Shown: positions 37,918-49,801, counted from the stretch's first letter. The stretch: DNA of 64,000 bases from Metridium senile (GCA_949775045.1 OX459096.1:37309316-37373315), one strand, 5' to 3'. The notes: generated by a model not told the origin, from the letters alone. Made by a program: numbers and translations.

Positions 37918-39261
37918 TTATTTATTAGTTAAAATAAGTTCTGAGAAACAACGTGCGCATGGTTTCAATGCACATTGCTCAACCTCTGGTATTTGTCTCC
38001 AAAATTCGAAATAATGCCAGCGTACTCTCATCATATCAGTATTAATTCGATCTATTGATCCTCCCTTTATCATAACGAGTGGGGCATCTGCAGTCGCGAA
38101 AAAGGGTGAGTCCTTGTCGAAGAGAATGTCTTGTTGTACAAAACTTTTAGGTGCGGCTAAGTGCATAGTATCCCCTTCAAGCATTTGAAGGAAATCAGAC
38201 CATGCGATTATAGAAGGCGACCATCTAAAGTCATTGAGGATTATTACTTCTGACTCCTCTGCACCCACCCACGCAAAACCACCAGTTGCCGGGTTCACAA
38301 AGGCATGGTAAATAGCTTTCAGAGGTGAAATCATGAATGTTTTACCTGAGTTTGCCGGTCCATATATATATATGTTTCGATATTTTGCACGTCCATAGTG
38401 AAGTGCTGAGTAAATTGCGCTAGCATAGACATGCACATTTATTTCATTTCGGTGAAGTATCTGTAGTGCGGCCGCTAGCCATTTCTTTTCACATCCTTCT
38501 ATACAGTGTTTTTCACCTTCCTCTACTAGTAGTTCTATGCGACTTTTATTCAAGCGTTCTTGTTTCTTTTCAGCATCTTGCAGTTGTGAAGATATAGATA
38601 ATGCTTCATTTACTACTCTGATCCCTCTATTCGCTATAAATTGTGCAAGATCTTTTTTTCCCTTTTTCTCCTGTTTTGCTGCATAGGCCATTAGATCGAG
38701 CCGAGTCTTGATATTATTGTTTCGAATAATAGTGGTTACTTCGTAGACGCTTAGCATTCGTTTTCTTTTCTTCTTTTGCTTCTTCTTGGGGCCACTGCCT
38801 TGGCCATCAGCTCGACGAGATGTTGTAGCTGCAGAGGCTGCAGTAGTTCTCGGTTCGTCCTCTAAGCTTGGATGGTCGGGCGATAAAAACGGTGTTGTAT
38901 CTTCTTTTGTGCAGTAGCGATAAGCACTATAATAGTTACTGTGATTGTTGCTGAAATTGACTTGAATTCCAAACCTTGCATCTAATGTATCACGAACTAG
39001 AAGCCATCTACTTCTTTTGTTGAGCTTTAGAGCCATATGGTAGTGATATACTTTGTCGGACAGGTCGTTGTTTGTATCGTTGTGATTATGCTCTTCTTTA
39101 GCGACTATAAACTGTACAATACGCGATGTCGTTGATGTACCCCATGCATTACGAACAATATTTGCAAACGATTCACGAGAATGGACTTTTTCGGGATCTG
39201 CTCGACTGTATGTAACTAAATAGACCAAACGTTGCGAACGATTCGGCATTGCCTCTGCCAT
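37918..39261 (-). CDS. Rep-like HUH endonuclease/SF3 helicase (unit A)
   Basis: The 447-aa protein starts at the ATG in GATCATGG (the frame is open two codons further up from a GTG). Residues 1-125 form an HUH nuclease: a motif-I-like strand YLVTYSRAD (14-22), the metal-binding pair H73-Y-H75 in VYHYHMALKL, and motif III YRYCTKED with catalytic Tyr116 and Lys119. A basic run PKKKQKKKRKR (158-168) looks like a nuclear signal. Residues about 260-425 form an SF3 helicase: Walker A GPANSGKT (301-308), Walker B VIILNDF (339-345), motif C FFATADAP (387-394). C430, C435 and C438 could bind zinc. The layout is that of CRESS-DNA virus Rep, but longer. Predicted role: nick an origin, start rolling-circle replication and unwind DNA. 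It is encoded opposite to the transposase frame; AATAAA overlaps the stop. Confidence 0.9.
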   Translation of the reverse strand: MAEAMPNRSQRLVYLVTYSRADPEKVHSRESFANIVRNAWGTSTTSRIVQFIVAKEEHNHNDTNNDLSDKVYHYHMALKLNKRSRWLLVRDTLDARFGIQVNFSNNHSNYYSAYRYCTKEDTTPFLSPDHPSLEDEPRTTAASAATTSRRADGQGSGPKKKQKKKRKRMLSVYEVTTIIRNNNIKTRLDLMAYAAKQEKKGKKDLAQFIANRGIRVVNEALSISSQLQDAEKKQERLNKSRIELLVEEGEKHCIEGCEKKWLAAALQILHRNEINVHVYASAIYSALHYGRAKYRNIYIYGPANSGKTFMISPLKAIYHAFVNPATGGFAWVGAEESEVIILNDFRWSPSIIAWSDFLQMLEGDTMHLAAPKSFVQQDILFDKDSPFFATADAPLVMIKGGSIDRINTDMMRVRWHYFEFWRQIPEVEQCALKPCARCFSELILTNK

Positions 39262-39849
39262 GATCACAATGTGAACTTCAAATAGACGTTTTCTGCTCAG
39301 TTGTATAATGTTCTTTATGTATAACGCTTTGAAGTATGAGATTTATTTTACAAATGCACAACTTTTATAATGTACCAAACCAGTGACGTGCATCTTTTGC
39401 AATATGTGACGTTTGCGCTATTACGTACAAAATGTAGCAATTTTGAGGCGCGTCAATTATAGCATATACGTCAAAAGTAACTTCACATTCGTAGGTATTT
39501 ACATAAGATGTAGTTGATAAGAAAATCATTGTTTAAAGAGAACGTGGTTATTATTGGATTAACTGTGAAGGTGATGATATCTTTTCTGATAATTACTTCA
39601 TTCTATTAAGTAAGAGACCTTTTAAAATATTTTTTTGGTGTATCCCCTTGTTACGTTGGCATAATTTCGCACTTAAATATAAGGGTTGCTACGGCAAAAT
39701 GACATTTCCACTAGTTTTCATGTCGTTAGGGGTCGGATATACACATATTACATATCAATCTTTTCCTTTCGAGGCATAGCTTGTAATTAGGAACGCTGCT
39801 GACCTCTTACTCGTTTATTTTTAATGAAATTCCACAATATGTCCCTCAG

Positions 39850-39952
39850 ACATGTCTGAGACACATATGACTTAAAACGCCATTGATATTGTTGTGGAAA
39901 TGATATGAAATTTTCAGGACACAAAGTACATAGTGTACAATATGTCCCTCAG
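39850..39952 (+). repeat. 103-bp remnant unit between A and B
   Basis: Between the end of unit A and the hairpin of unit B stand 103 extra bases absent from the other junctions. They consist of ACA joined directly to the sequence that normally follows the hairpin (TGTCTGAGACACATATGAC...), then a jump to the unit end (AATATGTCCCTCAG). The hairpin is thus cleanly lost, leaving the palindrome CTCAGACATGTCTGAG, and nearly all of the unit is deleted. Confidence 0.8.
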
Positions 39953-40226
39953 ACAATCATTGCCAAAATGTGTTGGCACGATCACATTTCGGACACTTTT
40001 TTGTGGGTCTATCATTTTTTTCATTTATGAGGATAAGTTTGTCTACCCCCCTCCCCCAATACAATGTTGCTGTTTTTCATGAAAGAGTACAAGAGTTGGA
40101 AATGTTTCCCGCGATTGACAAGGTTCATATACCCCTCCAGCAACATTGACAGGGGGAGGGGGGGTATTACAGATATAGGAACATAACAAAATCAACAATC
40201 GTGCCAACAGTTTTGTCAATGATTGT
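39953..40226. repeat. Large hairpin, candidate origin (unit B)
   Basis: Same sequence and pairing as the hairpin at 35131-35404. Here its left base follows GTCCCTCAG, the end of the preceding 103-bp remnant. Confidence 0.7.
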
Positions 40227-40631
40227 CTGAGACACATATGACTTAAAACGCCATTGATATTGTTGTGGAAATGATATGAAATTTTCAGGACACAAAGTAC
40301 ATAGTGTACCGATTTGAACAGTAGCAAATTTTTTTCCAGAAAGAAGTTAATACTATCATGTGACGTCACTTTTGTTTAAAGTGCTTTAAATGAATGTAAA
40401 ATTTACATGACAAGACACTTATATGCTCTATATTCGATAACACCCGTGTTCAAAATAAATGTTCTAAGGTAATAAGCAGTCCTTAACACATATATGCTTC
40501 GTAGTTGATATATTTATACTATATCTCGCGCAAAATTGGATAACCATAGTAACGCCCAAAAATGCACGCGCTTAAGGCGTACGCAACAATACACGTCATT
40601 GTGAAGATATCAACGTTTGGAGAGGGTGAAA

Positions 40632-41726
40632 ATGGTCTTCAAAGGCAAGATTAATGCCTATTAATGTGCCAGAGCGTATGTTCTGTTTAGAAAAAACACA
40701 TACTCTCTTTCGGAAATAGCAGAGATGTGTTCTATATCAAAAAGCAGTGTAAGAAGAATTGGTTTAAACAAAATGAAGCGGAATTCAAAACAACCCGACA
40801 AGAAAAGTAAGTTGGGAAGAAAGACTAACTTAACTGACAGAGAAAGAAGAATTCTATCCAGGGGAATCAAAAGGATCAGGAAAGAGGACGTAAATTTTAC
40901 AGTGAAATCTTTAATAGAGTATTGCGGGCTTTCGCAGCGGAAAACAAGCTACCGGACTTACCTCAGAGAAATACAAAGATTAGGGTACAAGAGTTTACAG
41001 ACTTGAAGAAAGGGACTAATCAGTGAATCTGACAGAAAGAAAAGACTTAAATTTGCAAAAGACAATGTAAAAACATTGAAAACTACACCAAACTATTGGA
41101 CGGAGGACATGGTATTTTATCTTGACGGAGTTTCTTTTATTCATAAGTACAATCCGAAAGCAAATGCAATGAGTCCTAAAGGGAGGGTTTGGAGAAAAAG
41201 AAATGAGGGATTACAAATAACATCTAAGGGTTCGAAGAGTCTAGCAGGAGGAAGAAGGCTCCACCTTTTGGTTCTTATTAGTTATAGACAAGGTGCTATT
41301 TTTATTGAACAATACCACAAAATAGATGGCGAGTATTTCGCTGACTTTATTACTAGAAATTTTGAAAACATTTTCAAAAAGTTTTCAAAAACCAAAGCCA
41401 GAAAATTTGTTATGGACAACGATCCTAGTCAAAATAGCTCATTAGCTAAAAAAGCACTAAAAAAATCAAAGGCTACAATGGTGTGTATTCCTGCAAGGTC
41501 TCCAGACCTAAATCCGATTGAAAATATTTTTAATTTAGTTAAAAGAAAAATAAATAATGATGCTATAGAGCAAAATATTCTTAAAGAGAATTTTGAAACT
41601 TTTAAAGAACGTGTTATTGATACTTTATATTCGTTTGATACAACTGTCATAGACAAAACTATTCAAAGCATTCCCAAAAGACTTGAAGATATTATTAAAT
41701 CCAAGGGATTTAGAACTAAATATTAG
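40632..41726 (+). pseudogene. Tc1-type DD34E transposase, two in-frame stops (unit B)
   Basis: The same frame as in unit A, with the TAA about 10 codons after the ATG and the TGA after SLQT. DD34E residues are intact. Both flanks carry the inverted box GTGAAAATGGTCTT(C/T)AAAGGCAA, as in all units. Confidence 0.9.
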
Positions 41727-41872
41727 ATTTACTACCTTGTATTAGTACATCCATTTTGCCTTTAAAGACCATTTTCACTCTCTTCACTGTCTTATGAAAT
41801 TGATATTTTCACAATCACATTGTTGTCACGTAATCAGTATTTATATAGTGTGCAGTGTCTTCTGTGCAGAAC

Positions 41873-42243
41873 ACGGTACTCCATTGTAAAATCGTAATGA
41901 TTCACTAAGTGCAACAATAAAAAGAGCTTAGACCTTGATCAATGTTTTATTGATGTTTATTCTAACTATTTCCTACAGAAATTATATTCAAAAAGCCTAA
42001 CATGCCCATTTTATCAACGGTACTCCACACAAAACTTGTATTAATTGTTTTGAACATGTCTTCATCTTTTTATAAGTGATTCAACGTGGAGTACCGTTGG
42101 TTTTGAGTTAAATACTACAATTTGAAATATAAACTAAACGTCAGACAATTAAAGAATATATACAAACCCTATTGTTGAAAAAATTGGAGGGATATTTGTT
42201 TAATTTGGGGAGTAATCTATTATTTAACAGTGGAGAACCGTTG
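41873..42243. repeat. Paired GGAGTACCG motifs (unit B)
   Basis: Same four motifs in the same mirror arrangement as in unit A, at an offset of 4822 bp. Confidence 0.6.
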
Positions 42244-42385
42244 CTATTTCACGGACAACTATATACAAGCGCACATGGTGTTGAATGACACATTACAGAC
42301 GTCATGTCTATACAAACAATGTTTTCTTTAATGTATTATCTCTGTATAGAGATAATAAATATATTTATATCTATAGTATAAGTAT

Positions 42386-42423
<38 letters not shown>

Positions 42424-42474
42424 ATGTAGTATAGATATAAAGATATTTATATTTATTACACATATATTATATAT

Positions 42475-42561
<87 letters not shown>

Positions 42562-42576
42562 TAGATATAAATATAT

Positions 42577-42609
<33 letters not shown>

Positions 42610-42685
42610 AATGTATGTACACAAATTTATTAGCAAAAATGTATGTACAAAAATTTATTAGCATACATACATATTCTTTGTTCAT

Positions 42686-44029
42686 TTATTTATTAGTTAA
42701 AATAAGTTCTGAGAAACAACGTGCGCATGGTTTCAATGCACATTGCTCAACCTCTGGTATTTGTCTCCAAAATTCGAAATAATGCCAGCGTACTCTCATC
42801 ATATCAGTATTAATTCGATCTATTGATCCTCCCTTTATCATAACGAGTGGGGCATCTGCAGTCGCGAAAAAGGGTGAGTCCTTGTCGAAGAGAATGTCTT
42901 GTTGTACAAAACTTTTAGGTGCGGCTAAGTGCATAGTATCCCCTTCAAGCATTTGAAGGAAATCAGACCATGCGATTATAGAAGGCGACCATCTAAAGTC
43001 ATTGAGGATTATTACTTCTGACTCCTCTGCACCCACCCACGCAAAACCACCAGTTGCCGGGTTCACAAAGGCATGGTAAATAGCTTTCAGAGGTGAAATC
43101 ATGAATGTTTTACCTGAGTTTGCCGGTCCATATATATATATGTTTCGATATTTTGCACGTCCATAGTGAAGTGCTGAGTAAATTGCGCTAGCATAGACAT
43201 GCACATTTATTTCATTTCGGTGAAGTATCTGTAGTGCGGCCGCTAGCCATTTCTTTTCACATCCTTCTATACAGTGTTTTTCACCTTCCTCTACTAGTAG
43301 TTCTATGCGACTTTTATTCAAGCGTTCTTGTTTCTTTTCAGCATCTTGCAGTTGTGAAGATATAGATAATGCTTCATTTACTACTCTGATCCCTCTATTC
43401 GCTATAAATTGTGCAAGATCTTTTTTTCCCTTTTTCTCCTGTTTTGCTGCATAGGCCATTAGATCGAGCCGAGTCTTGATATTATTGTTTCGAATAATAG
43501 TGGTTACTTCGTAGACGCTTAGCATTCGTTTTCTTTTCTTCTTTTGCTTCTTCTTGGGGCCACTGCCTTGGCCATCAGCTCGACGAGATGTTGTAGCTGC
43601 AGAGGCTGCAGTAGTTCTCGGTTCGTCCTCTAAGCTTGGATGGTCGGGCGATAAAAACGGTGTTGTATCTTCTTTTGTGCAGTAGCGATAAGCACTATAA
43701 TAGTTACTGTGATTGTTGCTGAAATTGACTTGAATTCCAAACCTTGCATCTAATGTATCACGAACTAGAAGCCATCTACTTCTTTTGTTGAGCTTTAGAG
43801 CCATATGGTAGTGATATACTTTGTCGGACAGGTCGTTGTTTGTATCGTTGTGATTATGCTCTTCTTTAGCGACTATAAACTGTACAATACGCGATGTCGT
43901 TGATGTACCCCATGCATTACGAACAATATTTGCAAACGATTCACGAGAATGGACTTTTTCGGGATCTGCTCGACTGTATGTAACTAAATAGACCAAACGT
44001 TGCGAACGATTCGGCATTGCCTCTGCCAT
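42686..44029 (-). CDS. Rep-like HUH endonuclease/SF3 helicase (unit B)
   Basis: Protein identical to the unit A copy over 447 aa, with intact HUH, Tyr116 and Walker motifs. The upstream region continues for about 480 bp to the N gap. Confidence 0.9.
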   Translation of the reverse strand: MAEAMPNRSQRLVYLVTYSRADPEKVHSRESFANIVRNAWGTSTTSRIVQFIVAKEEHNHNDTNNDLSDKVYHYHMALKLNKRSRWLLVRDTLDARFGIQVNFSNNHSNYYSAYRYCTKEDTTPFLSPDHPSLEDEPRTTAASAATTSRRADGQGSGPKKKQKKKRKRMLSVYEVTTIIRNNNIKTRLDLMAYAAKQEKKGKKDLAQFIANRGIRVVNEALSISSQLQDAEKKQERLNKSRIELLVEEGEKHCIEGCEKKWLAAALQILHRNEINVHVYASAIYSALHYGRAKYRNIYIYGPANSGKTFMISPLKAIYHAFVNPATGGFAWVGAEESEVIILNDFRWSPSIIAWSDFLQMLEGDTMHLAAPKSFVQQDILFDKDSPFFATADAPLVMIKGGSIDRINTDMMRVRWHYFEFWRQIPEVEQCALKPCARCFSELILTNK

Positions 44030-44507
44030 GATCACAATGTGAACTTCAAATAGACGTTTTCTGCTCAGTTGTATAATGTTCTTTATGTATAACGCTTTGA
44101 AGTATGAGATTTATTTTACAAATGCACAACTTTTATAATGTACCAAACCAGTGACGTGCATCTTTTGCAATATGTGACGTTTGCGCTATTACGTACAAAA
44201 TGTAGCAATTTTGAGGCGCGTCAATTATAGCATATACGTCAAAAGTAACTTCACATTCGTAGGTATTTACATAAGATGTAGTTGATAAGAAAATCATTGT
44301 TTAAAGAGAACGTGGTTATTATTGGATTAACTGTGAAGGTGATGATATCTTTTCTGATAATTACTTCATTCTATTAAGTAAGAGACCTTTTAAAATATTT
44401 TTTTGGTGTATCCCCTTGTTACGTTGGCATAATTTCGCACTTAAATATAAGGGTTGCTACGGCAAAATGACATTTCCACTAGTTTTCATGTCGTTAGGGG
44501 TCGGATA

Positions 44508-44907
44508 NNNNNNNNNNNNNNNNNNNNNNNNNNNNNNNNNNNNNNNNNNNNNNNNNNNNNNNNNNNNNNNNNNNNNNNNNNNNNNNNNNNNNNNNNNNNN
44601 NNNNNNNNNNNNNNNNNNNNNNNNNNNNNNNNNNNNNNNNNNNNNNNNNNNNNNNNNNNNNNNNNNNNNNNNNNNNNNNNNNNNNNNNNNNNNNNNNNNN
44701 NNNNNNNNNNNNNNNNNNNNNNNNNNNNNNNNNNNNNNNNNNNNNNNNNNNNNNNNNNNNNNNNNNNNNNNNNNNNNNNNNNNNNNNNNNNNNNNNNNNN
44801 NNNNNNNNNNNNNNNNNNNNNNNNNNNNNNNNNNNNNNNNNNNNNNNNNNNNNNNNNNNNNNNNNNNNNNNNNNNNNNNNNNNNNNNNNNNNNNNNNNNN
44901 NNNNNNN
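44508..44907. other. Assembly gap, 400 N
   Basis: Exactly 400 unknown bases. To its left unit B breaks off about 113 bp before its end; to its right sequence resumes inside the C-rich right arm of the hairpin in reverse orientation. The missing part therefore probably holds the end of B and the hairpin at an orientation switch. A round 400 may be a placeholder size. Confidence 0.98.
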
Positions 44908-45114
44908 CCTCCCCCTGTCAATGTTGCTGGAGGGGTATATGAACCTTGTCAATCGCGGGAAACATTTCCAACTCTTGTACTCTTTCATGAAAAACAGCAA
45001 CATTGTATTGGGGGAGGGGGGTAGACAAACTTATCCTCATAAATGAAAAAAATGATAGACCCACAAAAAAGTGTCCGAAATGTGATCGTGCCAACACATT
45101 TTGGCAATGATTGT
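44908..45114. repeat. Partial large hairpin at the orientation switch
   Basis: Starts inside the hairpin's C-rich arm (CCTCCCCCTGTCAATGTTGC) and runs through the loop and the other arm to GGCAATGATTGT. It corresponds to about 207 of the 274 nt of a complete hairpin, in inverse orientation to A and B. Confidence 0.85.
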
Positions 45115-45594
45115 CTGAGGGACATATTGTGGAATTTCATTAAAAATAAACGAGTAAGAGGTCAGCAGCGTTCCTAATTACAAGCTATGCCTCGAAAGGA
45201 AAAGATTGATATGTAATATGTGTATATCCGACCCCTAACGACATGAAAACTAGTGGAAATGTCATTTTGCCGTAGCAACCCTTATATTTAAGTGCGAAAT
45301 TATGCCAACGTAACAAGGGGATACACCAAAAAAATATTTTAAAAGGTCTCTTACTTAATAGAATGAAGTAATTATCAGAAAAGATATCATCACCTTCACA
45401 GTTAATCCAATAATAACCACGTTCTCTTTAAACAATGATTTTCTTATCAACTACATCTTATGTAAATACCTACGAATGTGAAGTTACTTTTGACGTATAT
45501 GCTATAATTGACGCGCCTCAAAATTGCTACATTTTGTACGTAATAGCGCAAACGTCACATATTGCAAAAGATGCACGTCACTGGTTTGGTACAT

Positions 45595-45602
45595 TATAAA
45601 AG
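45595..45602 (+). promoter_or_regulatory. TATA box of Rep (unit C; same in all units)
   Basis: TATAAAAG lies about 100 nt upstream of the Rep ATG and about 480 nt from the hairpin base. It is the only good TATA match in the Rep leader and occurs in each unit. Transcription start about 30 nt downstream would give a 70-nt leader. Confidence 0.55.
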
Positions 45603-45702
45603 TTGTGCATTTGTAAAATAAATCTCATACTTCAAAGCGTTATACATAAAGAACATTATACAACTGAGCAGAAAACGTCTATTTGAAGTTCACATTGTGA
45701 TC

Positions 45703-47046
45703 ATGGCAGAGGCAATGCCGAATCGTTCGCAACGTTTGGTCTATTTAGTTACATACAGTCGAGCAGATCCCGAAAAAGTCCATTCTCGTGAATCGTTTGC
45801 AAATATTGTTCGTAATGCATGGGGTACATCAACGACATCGCGTATTGTACAGTTTATAGTCGCTAAAGAAGAGCATAATCACAACGATACAAACAACGAC
45901 CTGTCCGACAAAGTATATCACTACCATATGGCTCTAAAGCTCAACAAAAGAAGTAGATGGCTTCTAGTTCGTGATACATTAGATGCAAGGTTTGGAATTC
46001 AAGTCAATTTCAGCAACAATCACAGTAACTATTATAGTGCTTATCGCTACTGCACAAAAGAAGATACAACACCGTTTTTATCGCCCGACCATCCAAGCTT
46101 AGAGGACGAACCGAGAACTACTGCAGCCTCTGCAGCTACAACATCTCGTCGAGCTGATGGCCAAGGCAGTGGCCCCAAGAAGAAGCAAAAGAAGAAAAGA
46201 AAACGAATGCTAAGCGTCTACGAAGTAACCACTATTATTCGAAACAATAATATCAAGACTCGGCTCGATCTAATGGCCTATGCAGCAAAACAGGAGAAAA
46301 AGGGAAAAAAAGATCTTGCACAATTTATAGCGAATAGAGGGATCAGAGTAGTAAATGAAGCATTATCTATATCTTCACAACTGCAAGATGCTGAAAAGAA
46401 ACAAGAACGCTTGAATAAAAGTCGCATAGAACTACTAGTAGAGGAAGGTGAAAAACACTGTATAGAAGGATGTGAAAAGAAATGGCTAGCGGCCGCACTA
46501 CAGATACTTCACCGAAATGAAATAAATGTGCATGTCTATGCTAGCGCAATTTACTCAGCACTTCACTATGGACGTGCAAAATATCGAAACATATATATAT
46601 ATGGACCGGCAAACTCAGGTAAAACATTCATGATTTCACCTCTGAAAGCTATTTACCATGCCTTTGTGAACCCGGCAACTGGTGGTTTTGCGTGGGTGGG
46701 TGCAGAGGAGTCAGAAGTAATAATCCTCAATGACTTTAGATGGTCGCCTTCTATAATCGCATGGTCTGATTTCCTTCAAATGCTTGAAGGGGATACTATG
46801 CACTTAGCCGCACCTAAAAGTTTTGTACAACAAGACATTCTCTTCGACAAGGACTCACCCTTTTTCGCGACTGCAGATGCCCCACTCGTTATGATAAAGG
46901 GAGGATCAATAGATCGAATTAATACTGATATGATGAGAGTACGCTGGCATTATTTCGAATTTTGGAGACAAATACCAGAAGTTGAGCAATGTGCATTGAA
47001 ACCATGCGCACGTTGTTTCTCAGAACTTATTTTAACTAATAAATAA
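45703..47046 (+). CDS. Rep-like HUH endonuclease/SF3 helicase (unit C)
   Basis: Intact 447-aa copy, identical in protein to A, B, D and F. The ATG in GATCATGG has a favourable Kozak context (G at +4, purine at -3). Confidence 0.9.
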   Translation: MAEAMPNRSQRLVYLVTYSRADPEKVHSRESFANIVRNAWGTSTTSRIVQFIVAKEEHNHNDTNNDLSDKVYHYHMALKLNKRSRWLLVRDTLDARFGIQVNFSNNHSNYYSAYRYCTKEDTTPFLSPDHPSLEDEPRTTAASAATTSRRADGQGSGPKKKQKKKRKRMLSVYEVTTIIRNNNIKTRLDLMAYAAKQEKKGKKDLAQFIANRGIRVVNEALSISSQLQDAEKKQERLNKSRIELLVEEGEKHCIEGCEKKWLAAALQILHRNEINVHVYASAIYSALHYGRAKYRNIYIYGPANSGKTFMISPLKAIYHAFVNPATGGFAWVGAEESEVIILNDFRWSPSIIAWSDFLQMLEGDTMHLAAPKSFVQQDILFDKDSPFFATADAPLVMIKGGSIDRINTDMMRVRWHYFEFWRQIPEVEQCALKPCARCFSELILTNK

Positions 47047-47122
47047 ATGAACAAAGAATATGTATGTATGCTAATAAATTTTTGTACATACATTTTTGCT
47101 AATAAATTTGTGTACATACATT

Positions 47123-47155
<33 letters not shown>

Positions 47156-47170
47156 ATATATTTATATCTA

Positions 47171-47279
<109 letters not shown>

Positions 47280-47330
47280 ATATATAATATATGTGTAATA
47301 AATATAAATATCTTTATATCTATACTACAT

Positions 47331-47370
<40 letters not shown>

Positions 47371-47512
47371 ATACTTATACTATAGATATAAATATATTTA
47401 TTATCTCTATACAGAGATAATACATTAAAGAAAACATTGTTTGTATAGACATGACGTCTGTAATGTGTCATTCAACACCATGTGCGCTTGTATATAGTTG
47501 TCCGTGAAATAG

Positions 47513-47884
47513 CAACGGTTCTCCACTGTTAAATAATAGATTACTCCCCAAATTAAACAAATATCCCTCCAATTTTTTCAACAATAGGGTTTGTATATAT
47601 TCTTTAATTGTCTGACGTTTAGTTTATATTTCAAATTGTAGTATTTAACTCAAAACCAACGGTACTCCACGTTGAATCACTTATAAAAAGATGAAGACAT
47701 GTTCAAAACAATTAATACAAGTTTTGTGTGGAGTACCGTTGATAAAATGGGCATGTTAGGCTTTTTGAATATAATTTCTGTAGGAAATAGTTAGAATAAA
47801 CATCAATAAAACATTGATCAAGGTCTAAGCTCTTTTTATTGTTGCACTTAGTGAATCATTACGATTTTACAATGGAGTACCGTG
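47513..47884. repeat. Paired GGAGTACCG motifs (unit C)
   Basis: In this orientation the motifs are CAACGGTTCTCCAC (47513), CAACGGTACTCCAC (47657-47670), GTGGAGTACCGTTG (47728-47741) and AATGGAGTACCGTG (47871-47884), with the same spacing as in unit A. Confidence 0.6.
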
Positions 47885-48027
47885 TTCTGCAGAAGACACT
47901 GCACACTATATAAATACTGATTACGTGACAACAATGTGATTGTGAAAATATCAATTTCATAAGACAGTGAAGAGAGTGAAAATGGTCTTTAAAGGCAAAA
48001 TGGATGTACTAATACAAGGTAGTAAAT

Positions 48028-49122
48028 CTAATATTTAGTTCTAAATCCCTTGGATTTAATAATATCTTCAAGTCTTTTGGGAATGCTTTGAATAGTTTTG
48101 TCTATGACAGTTGTATCAAACGAATATAAAGTATCAATAACACGTTCTTTAAAAGTTTCAAAATTCTCTTTAAGAATATTTTGCTCTATAGCATCATTAT
48201 TTATTTTTCTTTTAACTAAATTAAAAATATTTTCAATCGGATTTAGGTCTGGAGACCTTGCAGGAATACACACCATTGTAGCCTTTGATTTTTTTAGTGC
48301 TTTTTTAGCTAATGAGCTATTTTGACTAGGATCGTTGTCCATAACAAATTTTCTGGCTTTGGTTTTTGAAAACTTTTTGAAAATGTTTTCAAAATTTCTA
48401 GTAATAAAGTCAGCGAAATACTCGCCATCTATTTTGTGGTATTGTTCAATAAAAATAGCACCTTGTCTATAACTAATAAGAACCAAAAGGTGGAGCCTTC
48501 TTCCTCCTGCTAGACTCTTCGAACCCTTAGATGTTATTTGTAATCCCTCATTTCTTTTTCTCCAAACCCTCCCTTTAGGACTCATTGCATTTGCTTTCGG
48601 ATTGTACTTATGAATAAAAGAAACTCCGTCAAGATAAAATACCATGTCCTCCGTCCAATAGTTTGGTGTAGTTTTCAATGTTTTTACATTGTCTTTTGCA
48701 AATTTAAGTCTTTTCTTTCTGTCAGATTCACTGATTAGTCCCTTTCTTCAAGTCTGTAAACTCTTGTACCCTAATCTTTGTATTTCTCTGAGGTAAGTCC
48801 GGTAGCTTGTTTTCCGCTGCGAAAGCCCGCAATACTCTATTAAAGATTTCACTGTAAAATTTACGTCCTCTTTCCTGATCCTTTTGATTCCCCTGGATAG
48901 AATTCTTCTTTCTCTGTCAGTTAAGTTAGTCTTTCTTCCCAACTTACTTTTCTTGTCGGGTTGTTTTGAATTCCGCTTCATTTTGTTTAAACCAATTCTT
49001 CTTACACTGCTTTTTGATATAGAACACATCTCTGCTATTTCCGAAAGAGAGTATGTGTTTTTTCTAAACAGAACATACGCTCTGGCACATTAATAGGCAT
49101 TAATCTTGCCTTTGAAGACCAT
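48028..49122 (-). pseudogene. Tc1-type DD34E transposase, two in-frame stops (unit C)
   Basis: Same reading frame and same two stops as in A and B, now on the minus strand. The catalytic Asp, Asp and Glu codons are intact. Confidence 0.9.
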
Positions 49123-49527
49123 TTTCACCCTCTCCAAACGTTGATATCTTCACAATGACGTGTATTGTTGCGTACGCCTTAAGCGCGTGCATTTTTGGGC
49201 GTTACTATGGTTATCCAATTTTGCGCGAGATATAGTATAAATATATCAACTACGAAGCATATATGTGTTAAGGACTGCTTATTACCTTAGAACATTTATT
49301 TTGAACACGGGTGTTATCGAATATAGAGCATATAAGTGTCTTGTCATGTAAATTTTACATTCATTTAAAGCACTTTAAACAAAAGTGACGTCACATGATA
49401 GTATTAACTTCTTTCTGGAAAAAAATTTGCTACTGTTCAAATCGGTACACTATGTACTTTGTGTCCTGAAAATTTCATATCATTTCCACAACAATATCAA
49501 TGGCGTTTTAAGTCATATGTGTCTCAG

Positions 49528-49801
49528 ACAATCATTGACAAAACTGTTGGCACGATTGTTGATTTTGTTATGTTCCTATATCTGTAATACCCCCCCTCCC
49601 CCTGTCAATGTTGCTGGAGGGGTATATGAACCTTGTCAATCGCGGGAAACATTTCCAACTCTTGTACTCTTTCATGAAAAACAGCAACATTGTATTGGGG
49701 GAGGGGGGTAGACAAACTTATCCTCATAAATGAAAAAAATGATAGACCCACAAAAAAGTGTCCGAAATGTGATCGTGCCAACACATTTTGGCAATGATTG
49801 T
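49528..49801. repeat. Large hairpin, candidate origin (between C and D)
   Basis: Complete 274-nt copy in inverse orientation, bounded by ACAATCATTG and GGCAATGATTGT and followed by CTGAGGGACATATTG. It separates the transposase 5' end of C from the Rep leader of D. Confidence 0.7.

Larger units (their letters stand above)
39953..44507 (+). mobile_element. Array unit B: Rep/Tc1 composite element (runs into gap)
   Basis: Same order and orientation as unit A, offset by 4822 bp at the transposase. Its last about 113 bp disappear into the run of Ns. The (TA)n tracts are shorter than in A. Coding sequences are identical to A at protein level. Confidence 0.9.

Noticed and set aside
44416..45024. Frames spanning the N gap
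   Set aside because: They exist only because Ns carry no stop codons.
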